From Halobacterium sp. R2-5 (GTDB lineage: Archaea; Halobacteriota; Halobacteria; Halobacteriales; Halobacteriaceae), in NCBI RefSeq assembly GCF_011734195.1, contig NZ_JAANTH010000001.1:310001-374000 (forward strand): a stretch of DNA of 64,000 nt, in the 5' to 3' direction. The notes under the pieces were generated by a model that was given only the letters and a program-made list of their open reading frames with translations, made no database searches and was not told the DNA's origin. The position numbers and the translations under genes are program-made. Of this stretch, positions 1 to 7,783 are shown piece by piece; position 1 is the first letter of the stretch; each line of letters starts with the position of its first letter.

Positions 1-2
1 AG

Positions 3-629
3 GTCGGCGTCTACGTCGTCCCGCTGGTCGCGCTCGCGGCGGGCTACGACGCCATCGTCGGCGCCGACGAGTCCGGCAGCCTCGAGATGCTGCTCGCGCT
101 CCCGCTGTCGAACGCCTCCGTGGTCGTCGGGAAGTACGCGGGCCGCGCGGTCGCCGTCGGCGGCGGGATGCTCGTCGGGTTCGCGGCCGGCGGCGCGCTG
201 CTCGTCCGGTACGCCGGCGCGGGCGTCGTCGGCGGGTACGCGTGGGTCGTCCTGGTCGCGGTCGCCGCCGCGCTCGCGTTCCTCGCGCTCGGCGTGCTCG
301 CGTCCGCGCTCGCCAGCGAGAAGACGCGGGCGCTCGGCGGCGCGCTCGCGGCGTGGGTGTGGTTCGTGCTCGTCCACGACCTCGTCGCGCTCGGCGCCGT
401 CGCCACCTTCGACCTCCCGCAGTGGGCGATCTCGGTGGCGGTGCTCGCGAACCCCGCGGACCTCTTCCGCGTGCTCGTGCTCCGCACCGTCTCCACGACC
501 GCGGGCGGCATCGCGGGGGTCCTCACCGGCACCGGACTCAGCCAACCCGTGCTGCTGGCGGCGCTCGCGGCGTGGATCGTCGTCCCCGTCGCGGGCGCCG
601 TCGTCGCGCTCGGCCGGCGCTCCGTCTAG
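3..629 (+). CDS. ABC-2 type transporter permease, 5' end outside the window
   Basis: The frame is open from the window edge and ends at TAG 627-629, so only the C-terminal about 208 residues are present. The visible part starts with a periplasm-facing loop containing DESGSLEMLLALPLSN, a stretch typical of NosY/ABC-2 permeases, followed by about four hydrophobic segments rich in Val, Ala and Leu. Such permeases pair with a separate ATPase to move lipids, drugs or assembly factors; the ATPase would lie upstream, outside the window. The substrate cannot be named. The stop overlaps the end of the convergent gene at 626-907. Confidence 0.8.
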   Translation, partial: VGVYVVPLVALAAGYDAIVGADESGSLEMLLALPLSNASVVVGKYAGRAVAVGGGMLVGFAAGGALLVRYAGAGVVGGYAWVVLVAVAAALAFLALGVLASALASEKTRALGGALAAWVWFVLVHDLVALGAVATFDLPQWAISVAVLANPADLFRVLVLRTVSTTAGGIAGVLTGTGLSQPVLLAALAAWIVVPVAGAVVALGRRSV

Positions 630-907
630 GAGTCCTCGCGCTGCCACGCGGTCACGCGGAACCGCCGGTAGCCGCCGTGGGCGGCCTCCAGTGCGCCCAT
701 CCACCAGTTCCAGCGCTCGGCGGGCGACCCGCCGGGCGCGTCCGCTAGCTGGTTCACGACGGCGTCCGGGGTGAGTTCGAAGCCGAGGTCGTCGTCTGTC
801 GCGCGGGCGTCCGCGAGGTCGCCGGCCATCCGTGCGACCACGCGGCGCTCGGCGGGCGTCCCGCCGAACTCGGCTTCGAGGCGGTCGGTGAGGAGTTCGC
901 GGTCCAT
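626..907 (-). CDS. Small acidic haloarchaeal protein of unknown function
   Basis: This 93-residue protein starts with ATG (MDRELLTDRLEAEFG) and has no membrane segment, signal peptide or metal-binding cysteines. It looks mostly helical, with a Trp-rich patch (AERWNWWMGALEAAHGGYRRF) near the C terminus. It is convergent with the ABC permease and the two stop codons overlap (TAG 627-629 against TAG on the other strand at 626-628). Codon use is ordinary for the window, so it is probably real. I do not recognise the family. Confidence 0.6.
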   Translation of the reverse strand: MDRELLTDRLEAEFGGTPAERRVVARMAGDLADARATDDDLGFELTPDAVVNQLADAPGGSPAERWNWWMGALEAAHGGYRRFRVTAWQREDS

Positions 908-1022
908 GCAGTCACAGTCCGGTTAGACGGATGCCACCTTCAACGCTCGGGTGGCCGCAACCGTCGAGCCCCCGATTCGCGGCCGAGGGCGGGCCTGAAG
1001 CCGGGGGAGCGGCTTCGACGGG

Positions 1023-1029
1023 TTTTTGA
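1023..1029 (+). promoter_or_regulatory. TATA element of rps6e
   Basis: The T-rich TTTTTGA stretch is centred about 27 nt before the ATG at 1053, and no ribosome binding site lies between them. This is the expected layout of a haloarchaeal leaderless promoter. Confidence 0.5.
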
Positions 1030-1052
1030 ACTGCGCCCGACTCGTTTCACGC

Positions 1053-1466
1053 ATGGCCACGTTCCAAGTTGTCGTCTCCGACCCCGAGTCGGGGCGAAGC
1101 TACCAGCACGAGGTCGACGGACAGGACGCGAACCGCTTCCTCGGCCTCGAGATCGGCGACGAGGTCGACGGCGGCGCCGTCGGCCTCGACGGCTACACGG
1201 TCGAGATCACCGGCGGCAGCGACTCCGCCGGCCGCCCGCTCCGCAGCGACGTCAACGGCGCCGAGCTCCAGGACGTCCTGCTCACCGGCGGCCCCGGCTT
1301 CAACCCCGAGAACGACGGCGAGCGCAAGCGCGTCACCGTCCGCGGGAAGGAGGTCTCCGAGGCCGTCGCCCAGCTCAACGTCTCCATCGCGGAGCGCGGC
1401 GAGGAGTCCGTCGAGGACCTCTACGGCGAGGGCGAGGAGGAAGACGCCGACGCCGCCGAAGCGTAA
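1053..1466 (+). CDS. rps6e: 30S ribosomal protein S6e
   Basis: The 137-residue product belongs to the archaeal/eukaryotic S6e family of the small ribosomal subunit. It begins MATFQVVVSDPESGRSYQ and carries the S6e core with RPLRSDVNG, LLTGGPGFNP and the KRVTVRGKEVSE strand. It ends in an acidic tail (GEGEEEDADAAEA), as usual for halophilic S6e. An in-frame start 27 nt upstream is possible, but the ATG at 1053 matches the family N terminus and the TATA spacing. It lies alone, with DUF5807 following after 39 nt. Confidence 0.96.
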   Translation: MATFQVVVSDPESGRSYQHEVDGQDANRFLGLEIGDEVDGGAVGLDGYTVEITGGSDSAGRPLRSDVNGAELQDVLLTGGPGFNPENDGERKRVTVRGKEVSEAVAQLNVSIAERGEESVEDLYGEGEEEDADAAEA

Positions 1467-1505
1467 GTAGTCAGTCTTTTTCGCGTTCGACGCCTACTCG
1501 TCGTC

Positions 1506-1943
1506 GTGAGCGACTACGACGCGTATCTCGCCGGCGACCGGCCCGACGACGTCGCACTCTACCTCTCCGAGTCGTACGTCTCCGACATCGACACGCTCGC
1601 GGACCGCGAGGACGCCGAGCGCGTCGACGACGGGGTCGTCCTCGTCGTCGAGGGCGAGCGCGGCCGCAGCGTCTTCCGGAAGATAACGGGCATGGGCGCG
1701 ATGGACTTCGGGTCCGCCGCGATGGACAACCCCGGGCACGTGGACGCGGACCTCGCGGGCGGCGACTGCCCGCACGCCGCCGACGGCCCCGGCGACCACC
1801 ACCCCGAGTTCGCGTTCTCGTTCGCGGAAGCCCAGAACGACGAGGTCGGCGGACTGTACGCGGAGGGCGACGTCATCCACGCGTACGTCTACTGTTCCTG
1901 CGGGGAGTCGTACTCCGACAAGTGGCTGGCCGGCGAGCGCTGA
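1506..1943 (+). CDS. DUF5807 family protein
   Basis: This 145-residue haloarchaeal protein starts at GTG 1506, with a TTTTT element at about 1477-1481 giving leaderless spacing. Its pattern matches my recollection of DUF5807: LAGDRPDDVALYL at the start, an LAGGDCPHAADG region, then NDEVGGLYAEGDVIHAYVYCSCGESYSDKW. Two cysteines (CSC) near the end and one in GGDC could bind metal, but this is inference. The PfkB kinase gene begins 1 nt after the stop, so the two are probably co-transcribed. The function is unknown. Confidence 0.85.
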   Translation: MSDYDAYLAGDRPDDVALYLSESYVSDIDTLADREDAERVDDGVVLVVEGERGRSVFRKITGMGAMDFGSAAMDNPGHVDADLAGGDCPHAADGPGDHHPEFAFSFAEAQNDEVGGLYAEGDVIHAYVYCSCGESYSDKWLAGER

Positions 1944-1944
1944 G

Positions 1945-2853
1945 ATGGCCGGCGTCGTCGCGGTCGGGAGCGCGGTGCTCGACCGCGTGTACGCGCTGTC
2001 GAACCTCCCGGAGCGCGACGGCGGCGCGTTCGTCCGCGACGACGAGGAGCGAGCGGGCGGCGTCGCCGCGAACGTCGCGTGCGCGCTCGCCGCGCTCGAC
2101 CACGACACCGGCGTCGTCTCTCGAATCGGTCGCGACGACGCCGGCGACCGCGTGCTCGCGTCCCTCGACGAGTGGGGCGTCGACGCGTCGGGCGTGCGTC
2201 GCGGCGACGACGCCACGTCGTACTGCCTGATTCTCCGCGGGCCGGACGGCGACCGCATGATCGTCGCGGGCGGCGACAGCGTCCCCGGCCTCCGCCTCAC
2301 GGACGGCGACCGCGACCGTCTCCGCGACGCGGACTGCGTGTTCACCAGCGCGTACGCCCCGGACGAGGTCGTCCGCGACCTCGTCGCGATGCGCGAGCAC
2401 GGCGAACTTTCTGCGCTGGCGTTCGACCTCGCGGGCCCGCTGTCCGAGCTCGACGGCCGCGGCGCCACGCCCGAAGCCATCGACGAGGTCGCCGCGACGG
2501 CGGACCTCTTCGTCACGAACGAGGTCGCGGCCCGCTCGTACCTCGGCAGCGAACCGGAAACCGCCGCCCGTGAACTCCAGAGCGCCGGCGCCGCCCGCGT
2601 CGCGGTCACGGTCGGCGTCGACGGCGCCTTCCTCGCGGACGGGAGCGGCGTCGAGCGCGTTCCTGCCGTGGACGCCGCCGTCGTGGACACGACCGGCGCG
2701 GGCGACGCGTTCACCGCCGCGCTCGCCCACGCGTGGCTGCTCGGGGACGCCGACAAGACGCGAGCGGGCCGCGTGGCTGCCGCCGCTGCCGCGCAGAACT
2801 GCACGGGTAAGGGCGCGCGCGGCGCGCTCGCCACGCGCGAGGACCTAGAATAG
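1945..2853 (+). CDS. PfkB-family carbohydrate/nucleoside kinase
   Basis: This 302-residue ribokinase-fold enzyme should transfer phosphate from ATP to a sugar, nucleoside or related alcohol. The N-terminal PfkB signature region is visible (RAGGVAANVACALAALD, residues 36-52). The second signature DTTGAGDAFTAAL (248-260) contains the catalytic base Asp and the anion-hole glycines. ATP-side residues lie in VTVGVDGAF and the Asn-rich C-terminal part. The substrate cannot be deduced from the sequence. It is tightly coupled to DUF5807 upstream and convergent with the BtpA gene, whose end abuts its stop. That neighbourhood hints at a shared sugar or nucleoside pathway, which is inference. Confidence 0.9.
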   Translation: MAGVVAVGSAVLDRVYALSNLPERDGGAFVRDDEERAGGVAANVACALAALDHDTGVVSRIGRDDAGDRVLASLDEWGVDASGVRRGDDATSYCLILRGPDGDRMIVAGGDSVPGLRLTDGDRDRLRDADCVFTSAYAPDEVVRDLVAMREHGELSALAFDLAGPLSELDGRGATPEAIDEVAATADLFVTNEVAARSYLGSEPETAARELQSAGAARVAVTVGVDGAFLADGSGVERVPAVDAAVVDTTGAGDAFTAALAHAWLLGDADKTRAGRVAAAAAAQNCTGKGARGALATREDLE

Positions 2854-3651
2854 CTACGCTTTCGCGTCGACGAGCGCCCGCACCCGGGACTCGTCGACGG
2901 GCGCGGTCGTCTCGCCGTCCTCCTTGAGCGCGGTGCCGACGATGGCGCCGTCAGCCACGTCCAGCGTCTCCACGACCGTCTCCCGGGTGACGCCGCTGCC
3001 GACGAACACCGGCGCGTCGGCGTCGTGTTCGTCCCGGGCCGCGGCCACGTCGGCGACGTGGTCGAGGCTGGCCTCCTCGCCAGTGCCGGGGCCGCTGGCG
3101 ACGAGGCCGTCCGCGAGGCCGCGTCCGAGCAGTTCGTCCACTTCCTCCTCCAGCGGCCGCTCCGCGATGGCCGCGGAGTGTTTCACGTTCACGTCCGCGA
3201 GAATCGAGACGTCCGCGTCGAGTCGGTCCAGCAGGCGGACGGTTTCGGCTGCGTCCCCCTCGACGACGCCCTGGTCGGTGAGGCGCGCGCTCGTGTGGAC
3301 GTTCACGCGCACGAACGCCGCGCCCGCCGCCGCGGCGACCGACACCGCGGCTTCGGCGTCGTTCCGCAGGACGTTCACGCCCAGCGGCAGGTCCGTCTCG
3401 CGGCGCAGGTCGCGGGCGAGCGCAGCCATCGACGCCACAACGTGTTTGGGCACGTCGTCGGCGTAGAACGGCGCGTCGCCGAAGTTCTCCACGAGAATCG
3501 CGTCCACGCCGCCGGCTTCGAGGCGGCGCGCGTCCCGGAGCGCGTGCTCGCGGATGCTGGCTCGGTCGCCGTCGAAGCCCGGTGCGCCCGGTAGCGCGTC
3601 GAGATGGACCATCCCGACGACCGGGCGCTCGCTCGCGAACGCCAGGCTCAT
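2854..3651 (-). CDS. BtpA/SgcQ family TIM-barrel protein
   Basis: The 265-residue protein begins MSLAFASERPVVGMVHLDALPGAPGF, the hallmark N terminus of the BtpA family. It continues with the barrel strands ILVENFGDAPFY, GVNVLRNDAEAA, FVRVNVHTSARLTDQG and VFVGSGVTRETV. Cyanobacterial BtpA is linked to photosystem I stability, but archaeal and SgcQ-type members probably act on phosphosugars or nucleoside-derived compounds. Its ATG overlaps the stop of the upstream DHH gene by 4 nt (3648-3651), so the two form an operon. It is convergent with the PfkB kinase. Confidence 0.9.
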   Translation of the reverse strand: MSLAFASERPVVGMVHLDALPGAPGFDGDRASIREHALRDARRLEAGGVDAILVENFGDAPFYADDVPKHVVASMAALARDLRRETDLPLGVNVLRNDAEAAVSVAAAAGAAFVRVNVHTSARLTDQGVVEGDAAETVRLLDRLDADVSILADVNVKHSAAIAERPLEEEVDELLGRGLADGLVASGPGTGEEASLDHVADVAAARDEHDADAPVFVGSGVTRETVVETLDVADGAIVGTALKEDGETTAPVDESRVRALVDAKA

Positions 3652-4742
3652 TCCTCGTCGGCGTCGTCGCTCTCGTCTTCCGGTTCGAGGTTCCGGAAGG
3701 CGTCGAGGATGACCTGCTTGGCGGTCGCGCCCTGGGACGTCCAGTGGTTCGCGTAGTCCAGCATGTCCTCGTAGATGTCGGGCTTGCAGCCCGCCGCCTT
3801 CGGGTGGCCGCCGCCGTTGACCTGGCGGGCGACCTCGTGGGCGCGCTCGAAGCCCTCGGTGCCGCGGATGCTCGCGCTCCCGGACGGCTTCACGACGACC
3901 GCGGCGTCCGCGCCCTGCTCGCGCAGCGCCTCCGCGACCTCGTTCTGCGAGCAGCGGCCGTACGTCACGCCGACGGTCCAGCCGTTGACCTCGCGGATCG
4001 ACGCGCGGTCGACCGCGCGGTCGATGAGGTCGTGTTTCTCGACGCGGCGCTCTTCGAGGAACTCCATGACGTCCTCGGGGAGGTCGGCGCCGTGCTCCTG
4101 AATCGTCTCCATGTACTCGTCGGTGTCCACCCAGTAGGAGTAGTCAGCGAGGTCGTCGCTGCGCGGGTCCTCCTTCAGCCAGAGGTCGTGGTCGCGGGTG
4201 ACCGCCGCGAGCTCTTTGAGGTACCGCGGCAGGTCCTCGTCGATGGAGCGCACCGCCACGTCGGCCGTGCACTCCTCCTCGGAGTCACCGATAACGAGGT
4301 CGACGCCCGCCTCGCGGACGGCCTCGGCCACCTCGTCGGTCCACTGGTGGTGGTCGAACCAGCGCACCTCGCCGGCGTGCTCGACGAGGTACGCGAGCTC
4401 GTCCTCGACGTACCGGAACTCGTCCGGGCAGAGGTCGCAGACGAACACCGTCGCGCCGTCCGCGCCGAACTCTGCCGCGCGCCGCAGGCCGTCCTCCAGC
4501 TCGTGCGGGCCGGCGGGCACGAGCGCCGCGTCGCCGTACACCTCGCGGACGATGGCCGCGCACGCCATCCCGTCGGCGTCCGGGTCCGCGACGACGAGGA
4601 CCTCGGCGCCCTCGGCCTCCTCGCGAATCTCTCGGTCCTTGCGCTCCTCGTGGATGCTGTCCGGGACGAAAAAGCCCTTCCCGGGGAGGAGGGACTTCCG
4701 CTCCAGCGGCATGTCCTCGTCCTCGATGACCCAGTCTTCCAT
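3648..4742 (-). CDS. DHH/DHHA1 family phosphoesterase (RecJ-like)
   Basis: This 364-residue protein has the metal-binding motifs of DHH phosphoesterases. VVADPDADGM lies near residues 50-59, VFVCDLCPDE near 115, the eponymous FDHHQW near 140, and the DHHA1 glycine-rich NGGGHPKAAGC near 317. Such enzymes hydrolyse single-stranded nucleic acids or small dinucleotides using Mn2+; archaeal members include RecJ-like nucleases that associate with replication proteins. The N-terminal 45 residues are an extension typical of haloarchaeal members. It is the first gene of a two-gene operon with BtpA. Confidence 0.92.
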   Translation of the reverse strand: MEDWVIEDEDMPLERKSLLPGKGFFVPDSIHEERKDREIREEAEGAEVLVVADPDADGMACAAIVREVYGDAALVPAGPHELEDGLRRAAEFGADGATVFVCDLCPDEFRYVEDELAYLVEHAGEVRWFDHHQWTDEVAEAVREAGVDLVIGDSEEECTADVAVRSIDEDLPRYLKELAAVTRDHDLWLKEDPRSDDLADYSYWVDTDEYMETIQEHGADLPEDVMEFLEERRVEKHDLIDRAVDRASIREVNGWTVGVTYGRCSQNEVAEALREQGADAAVVVKPSGSASIRGTEGFERAHEVARQVNGGGHPKAAGCKPDIYEDMLDYANHWTSQGATAKQVILDAFRNLEPEDESDDADEE

Positions 4743-4790
4743 ACCGGACGGAGGCGCGGCCGAGCAAAGAACCCCGCGGTTCGGGGGTGG

Positions 4791-5222
4791 CTACTCCTCG
4801 TCGGCGAGCTGGCGCACCGTCAGCACCGGCACCGGGCACGTGCGCACGACGCGCTCGGCGACGCTGCCGATGAGGAAGCGGTTCTCGCCGTGGCGGCCTC
4901 GCGTCCCCGTCGCCACGACGTCAGCGTCCACGTCGCGGGCGTACTGGCTGATCTCCGCGGCCGGTCGTCCCTCCCGGACCGCCGTCGTCACGTCCGCGTC
5001 GGCGCTGCTCGCGATGCGCTCGACTGCCTCCTCGCCGCGCTCCTCTAGGGCGTCGTGCATCTCCTCGCGGACCTCGTCGGGCGCGCTCTCGACGTCGCTC
5101 TCCTCCAGGACGTACAGCGCGTGGACGGCCGCGTCGAAGCGCGCCGCGAGGTCGAGAGCGACCTCCACGGCGCGGCTCACGCTCTCGGAGCCGTCGGTCG
5201 CGATGACCACCGTCTCTATCAT
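4791..5222 (-). CDS. Universal stress protein (UspA family), ATP-binding type
   Basis: The 143-residue single Usp domain starts MIETVVIATDGSESVSRAVEVAL. It carries the canonical nucleotide-binding signature near its end, VVATGTRGRHGENRFLIGS, of the G-2x-G-9x-G(S/T) type, so it probably binds ATP. These soluble dimeric proteins respond to energy or osmotic stress. It is divergent from a second Usp gene at 5317, with 94 nt between the starts, so a shared control region is likely. Confidence 0.93.
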   Translation of the reverse strand: MIETVVIATDGSESVSRAVEVALDLAARFDAAVHALYVLEESDVESAPDEVREEMHDALEERGEEAVERIASSADADVTTAVREGRPAAEISQYARDVDADVVATGTRGRHGENRFLIGSVAERVVRTCPVPVLTVRQLADEE

Positions 5223-5316
5223 ACTCGACGCTCCGCGCCCGCGCCCCTTAAAGCCACGCGCGAGTAGGCCCCGCGTACGCGGAGCGTTTTAGTAGCCCGC
5301 CCGCGCAGACCCAGCC

Positions 5317-5760
5317 ATGACCCTCGAAGTGGACACCGTGCTCGTGCCCGTGGACGGGACCGACGCCTCGGTCACGGCCGCCGAGTACGCGTTCGCGGTC
5401 GCCGACCGCTACGACGCCGACGCGCACGCGCTGTACGTCCTCGGCGAGACGGTCAGCCGCGGCATCCACGCCGGCGAAGTCGACGAACCCGAGCTCGCCG
5501 ACGAGACCCGGACGTTCCTCGCGGACCTCGCGGACAGCGCGCCCGAGAGCGTCCACGTCGACACCTCGATCGCGTACGGGTTCTCCACGACGCGGAAGCT
5601 CCAGCACCCCGGCAGCGTCATCCTCGACTGCGCCGAGGACGTCGACGCCGACTTCCTCACCATCCCCCGCGAGGGCCTGCGGGACGGCACCGGCGACGTC
5701 CTCGAGAAGGCCGCCGAGTACGTCCTCCTGTACGCCAGCCAGCCGGTCCTTTCGGTCTAA
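5317..5760 (+). CDS. Universal stress protein with altered nucleotide-binding loop
   Basis: The 147-residue Usp domain starts MTLEVDTVLVPVDGTDASVTAAEYAF, with a TTTTAG element at about 5288-5293 giving leaderless spacing. Unlike its divergent neighbour, the C-terminal loop reads FLTIPREGLRDGTGDVLEKAAEYVLL and lacks the G-2x-G-9x-G(S/T) pattern, so ATP binding is doubtful. The gene overlaps the end of the convergent small membrane protein by 4 nt. Confidence 0.9.
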   Translation: MTLEVDTVLVPVDGTDASVTAAEYAFAVADRYDADAHALYVLGETVSRGIHAGEVDEPELADETRTFLADLADSAPESVHVDTSIAYGFSTTRKLQHPGSVILDCAEDVDADFLTIPREGLRDGTGDVLEKAAEYVLLYASQPVLSV

Positions 5761-6002
5761 CTCTCGGGACCGTCGGCCTCCTCGACTCTCGTCTTCACCA
5801 GTTCGTCTACCTGCGTGAACAGCGAGTGCACGAGCAGCCACGTCGCGCCGAGCGCGACTACACCGGCCAATAGCATGCCGACGCTGCCCGTCGGGAGGAG
5901 GATCGCCTGCACGACGACCAGCCCGACCCACGCGAGCACAACGTGGACCGTGAACCGGTTCGCCCGCGAGATGTGTTCGTCGGACCACTCGGTGTCTGCC
6001 AT
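5757..6002 (-). CDS. Small two-helix membrane protein
   Basis: The product has 81 residues if started at ADTEW's ATG. A start 9 nt further upstream exists, but a TTATAA element at about 6029-6034 gives leaderless spacing to the ATG at 6002. Two hydrophobic helices (VHVVLAWVGLVVVQAILL and VGMLLAGVVALGATWLLVHSLF) are followed by a polar tail. This suggests a hairpin membrane protein with cytoplasmic ends. No family was recognised. Its promoter overlaps the stop of the upstream GNAT gene. Confidence 0.7.
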   Translation of the reverse strand: MADTEWSDEHISRANRFTVHVVLAWVGLVVVQAILLPTGSVGMLLAGVVALGATWLLVHSLFTQVDELVKTRVEEADGPES

Positions 6003-6033
6003 CGTCGGCACGTCCAGCGCCGGCGGCTTATAA

Positions 6034-6582
6034 CTAGTTCAGCCGTATCGCCATCTCCATCTCGAAGCTCTCCGCGGCCGCCGTCTCGAAGCCGACCTTC
6101 TCGTAGAGCGCGACCGCCGGCCGGTTCCACCGCTCGACGGTCAGCCAGACGTACTCCGCGCCCTCCTCCTGCCCGTGCCCGAGCAGCGCCTCGATGAGCT
6201 TCGTGCCGATGCCCGCGCCCTGGTAGTCCTGGTGGACGAAGATGGCGAGCTCGTACGTCGAGTCGTCGTCCGGCACCAGCGTCGCGTGGCCCGCGACCTC
6301 GTCGCCGTGCCACGCCAGCACGTCGTGGCCGTCCTGCTCGAAGAGCGTCGCGAGCCAGTCCCGGACGCGTTCCTCGCCGACGGGCGGCACGCCCTGCGCG
6401 CGGTCCGCCGGGTCGAACTCCGTGTACATCTCCACGACCGCCTCGAAGGCGTCGTCGCCCGGGCCGTGCTCGCCGGTCCACGCCCGCACCTCGATGGTGC
6501 GGCCGTCGGCGTCCTCGAACGCCCGCGGCGGCCGCGGGAACTCCGCGGCGACCTCCTCCGGGTAGACGCGTTCGTCGACCAT
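6034..6582 (-). CDS. GNAT family N-acetyltransferase
   Basis: This 182-residue protein has the GNAT acetyl-CoA binding core: LAIFVHQDYQGAGIGTKLIEALLGHGQEEG (motif A with the Q/RxxGxG/A loop, residues about 125-155). This is followed by WNRPAVALYEKVGFE (motif B). The N-terminal about 60 residues form the acceptor side. The acceptor substrate is unknown. Its start lies 1 nt beyond the stop of the upstream Usp gene (TAG 6584-6586), so the two are co-transcribed, which suggests a stress-related role by association only. Confidence 0.9.
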   Translation of the reverse strand: MVDERVYPEEVAAEFPRPPRAFEDADGRTIEVRAWTGEHGPGDDAFEAVVEMYTEFDPADRAQGVPPVGEERVRDWLATLFEQDGHDVLAWHGDEVAGHATLVPDDDSTYELAIFVHQDYQGAGIGTKLIEALLGHGQEEGAEYVWLTVERWNRPAVALYEKVGFETAAAESFEMEMAIRLN

Positions 6583-6583
6583 G

Positions 6584-6952
6584 CTAACGCACCAACTTCA
6601 CCGAGACGCGGGCGTTCAACAGCACGAACTCCGAGATGTCCCCGAGTCGAATCTTCCCCATCGGGCTGCGCTGGCCGCCCCCGAGCACGATCTGGTCGAA
6701 CTCCTCGCGCTCGGCGAGCTCCACGAGGCTGCTCCCGGGGTCTCCCGAGAGCCGCCGCACGTCGTCCTCTAACCCCGCCTCCTCCAGCGCCTCGCTGGCC
6801 CTCTCGACGAGCTCGTCCGGCGACGGGTCGCTCTCCGGGTTTTCCACCACGGCGACAGTCACCTCGTCGCCCGTCTCCACCGCCCGCTCGACGGTCTCGT
6901 GGAGCGCGTCCAGGGAGTCGTCCGCACCGCCGATGCCCAACAGCACTTTCAT
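6584..6952 (-). CDS. Universal stress protein, third copy in the region
   Basis: The 122-residue Usp-like protein starts MKVLLGIGGADDSLDALHETV. An A/T-rich TTTTCATT element on the minus strand at about 6976-6983 fits a leaderless start at 6952, so the longer frame to 7051 is not used. The C-terminal loop reads IVLGGGQRSPMGKIRLGDISEFVLL, with a glycine-rich turn but not the classical signature. It is the first gene of an operon with the GNAT enzyme. Confidence 0.88.
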   Translation of the reverse strand: MKVLLGIGGADDSLDALHETVERAVETGDEVTVAVVENPESDPSPDELVERASEALEEAGLEDDVRRLSGDPGSSLVELAEREEFDQIVLGGGQRSPMGKIRLGDISEFVLLNARVSVKLVR

Positions 6953-7159
6953 AGTCGGACTGTCAGCGCGGCCAATGAAAAGGATTCGGCTGGGAGACCG
7001 TGACCGGAGGGACCTGTCTCCGAATACGCGAGCGGGGACTTCTCGCTGCACCGCGCCGCTCGCGGGTCGCTGCGTTCCCCGTTCGCCGTTCGGGGACTTC
7101 TCGCGACGCTCGAAGTCCCCGGCGACACGCTTTTGCGCTCAACCCGGCAACGCTCCCTC
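6953..7159. repeat. Intergenic region with direct and inverted short repeats
   Basis: This 207-nt divergent intergenic region holds CGGGGACTTCTCGC twice (7033-7046 and 7091-7104) and the inverted core GAAGTCCCC at 7112-7120. The second copy and the inverted core can pair. The surrounding GCGAGC-type repeats resemble the purine-rich intergenic repeats seen elsewhere in the window. A T-rich element at 7131-7135 lies 27 nt before the ATG of the DUF5806 gene. Confidence 0.6.
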
Positions 7160-7783
7160 ATGCCCGAACGCGCTTCTCCCGCAGACTGGGACCTCACGCC
7201 GGCCGTCGAGCCGGCGGAGGGCCCGTCCGACGACACCGACGACGTGCCCGAGGACGTCCGCGAGTACCGGCGGTTCTCGAAGATGGACGGTGCGCAGTAC
7301 GACCGCGTTAACGAGTTCCTCCGGGACCGGACCTACATCACGGCCCGCGAGTGGGCGATAGCGCGGCTCTGCGCGGACTTCCGCACGGAAACCGGCGTGG
7401 AGATGACGAAGATCGGGGAGAACCTCCCGGAGCTCGTGCCGTTCATGACGGACACGTACAGCCCGCAGGCGGTCAACCAGGCGCGGTCGGCGTTCGAGGA
7501 CAAGGTCCGGATGGCGGGCGCGACGTTCCTCTACGGCGCGATGTCCGGCTTCTTCACGGCGGACGAGCTCGACGACCTGATGTACGAGGTGACGGAGGTC
7601 GCGAAGTTCCTGCTGGAGGTCGAGGGCGTCGACCTCGCCGTCGAGGAGGAGCTGGAGGCCGAGGAGCGCATCTCCTCGGTGATGCGGGACGTGCGGTCGG
7701 CCAGCGACGAACTGCGCCACGACGGCACGGAGTGCCCGAACTGCGGGCACACCATCGACGCCGACGCGACCGCCGACGACTAG
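7160..7783 (+). CDS. DUF5806 family protein with C-terminal CxxC
   Basis: The 207-residue haloarchaeal protein has the strongly conserved block KMDGAQYDRVNEFLRD, TYITAREWAIARLCADF and NLPELVPFMTDTYSPQAVNQAR, which I recognise as DUF5806. The helical core ends in a short zinc-finger-like tail, CPNCGHTIDADA; one CxxC alone would need dimerisation or other ligands to bind zinc. The ATG at 7160 is preferred over an upstream in-frame ATG because of the TATA spacing. The function is unknown. It is convergent, with 4-nt overlap, with the next gene. Confidence 0.88.
   Translation: MPERASPADWDLTPAVEPAEGPSDDTDDVPEDVREYRRFSKMDGAQYDRVNEFLRDRTYITAREWAIARLCADFRTETGVEMTKIGENLPELVPFMTDTYSPQAVNQARSAFEDKVRMAGATFLYGAMSGFFTADELDDLMYEVTEVAKFLLEVEGVDLAVEEELEAEERISSVMRDVRSASDELRHDGTECPNCGHTIDADATADD

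Noticed and set aside
3582-5048. 488-codon open frame on the plus strand opposite the DHH phosphoesterase gene
   Set aside because: It lies antisense to a gene with clear DHH motifs, is biased in composition and shows no domain. It is a shadow frame of GC-rich coding DNA.
7033-7120. Insertion sequence ends suspected from direct and inverted repeats
   Set aside because: There is no transposase and no target-site duplication; the repeats are only 9 to 14 nt.
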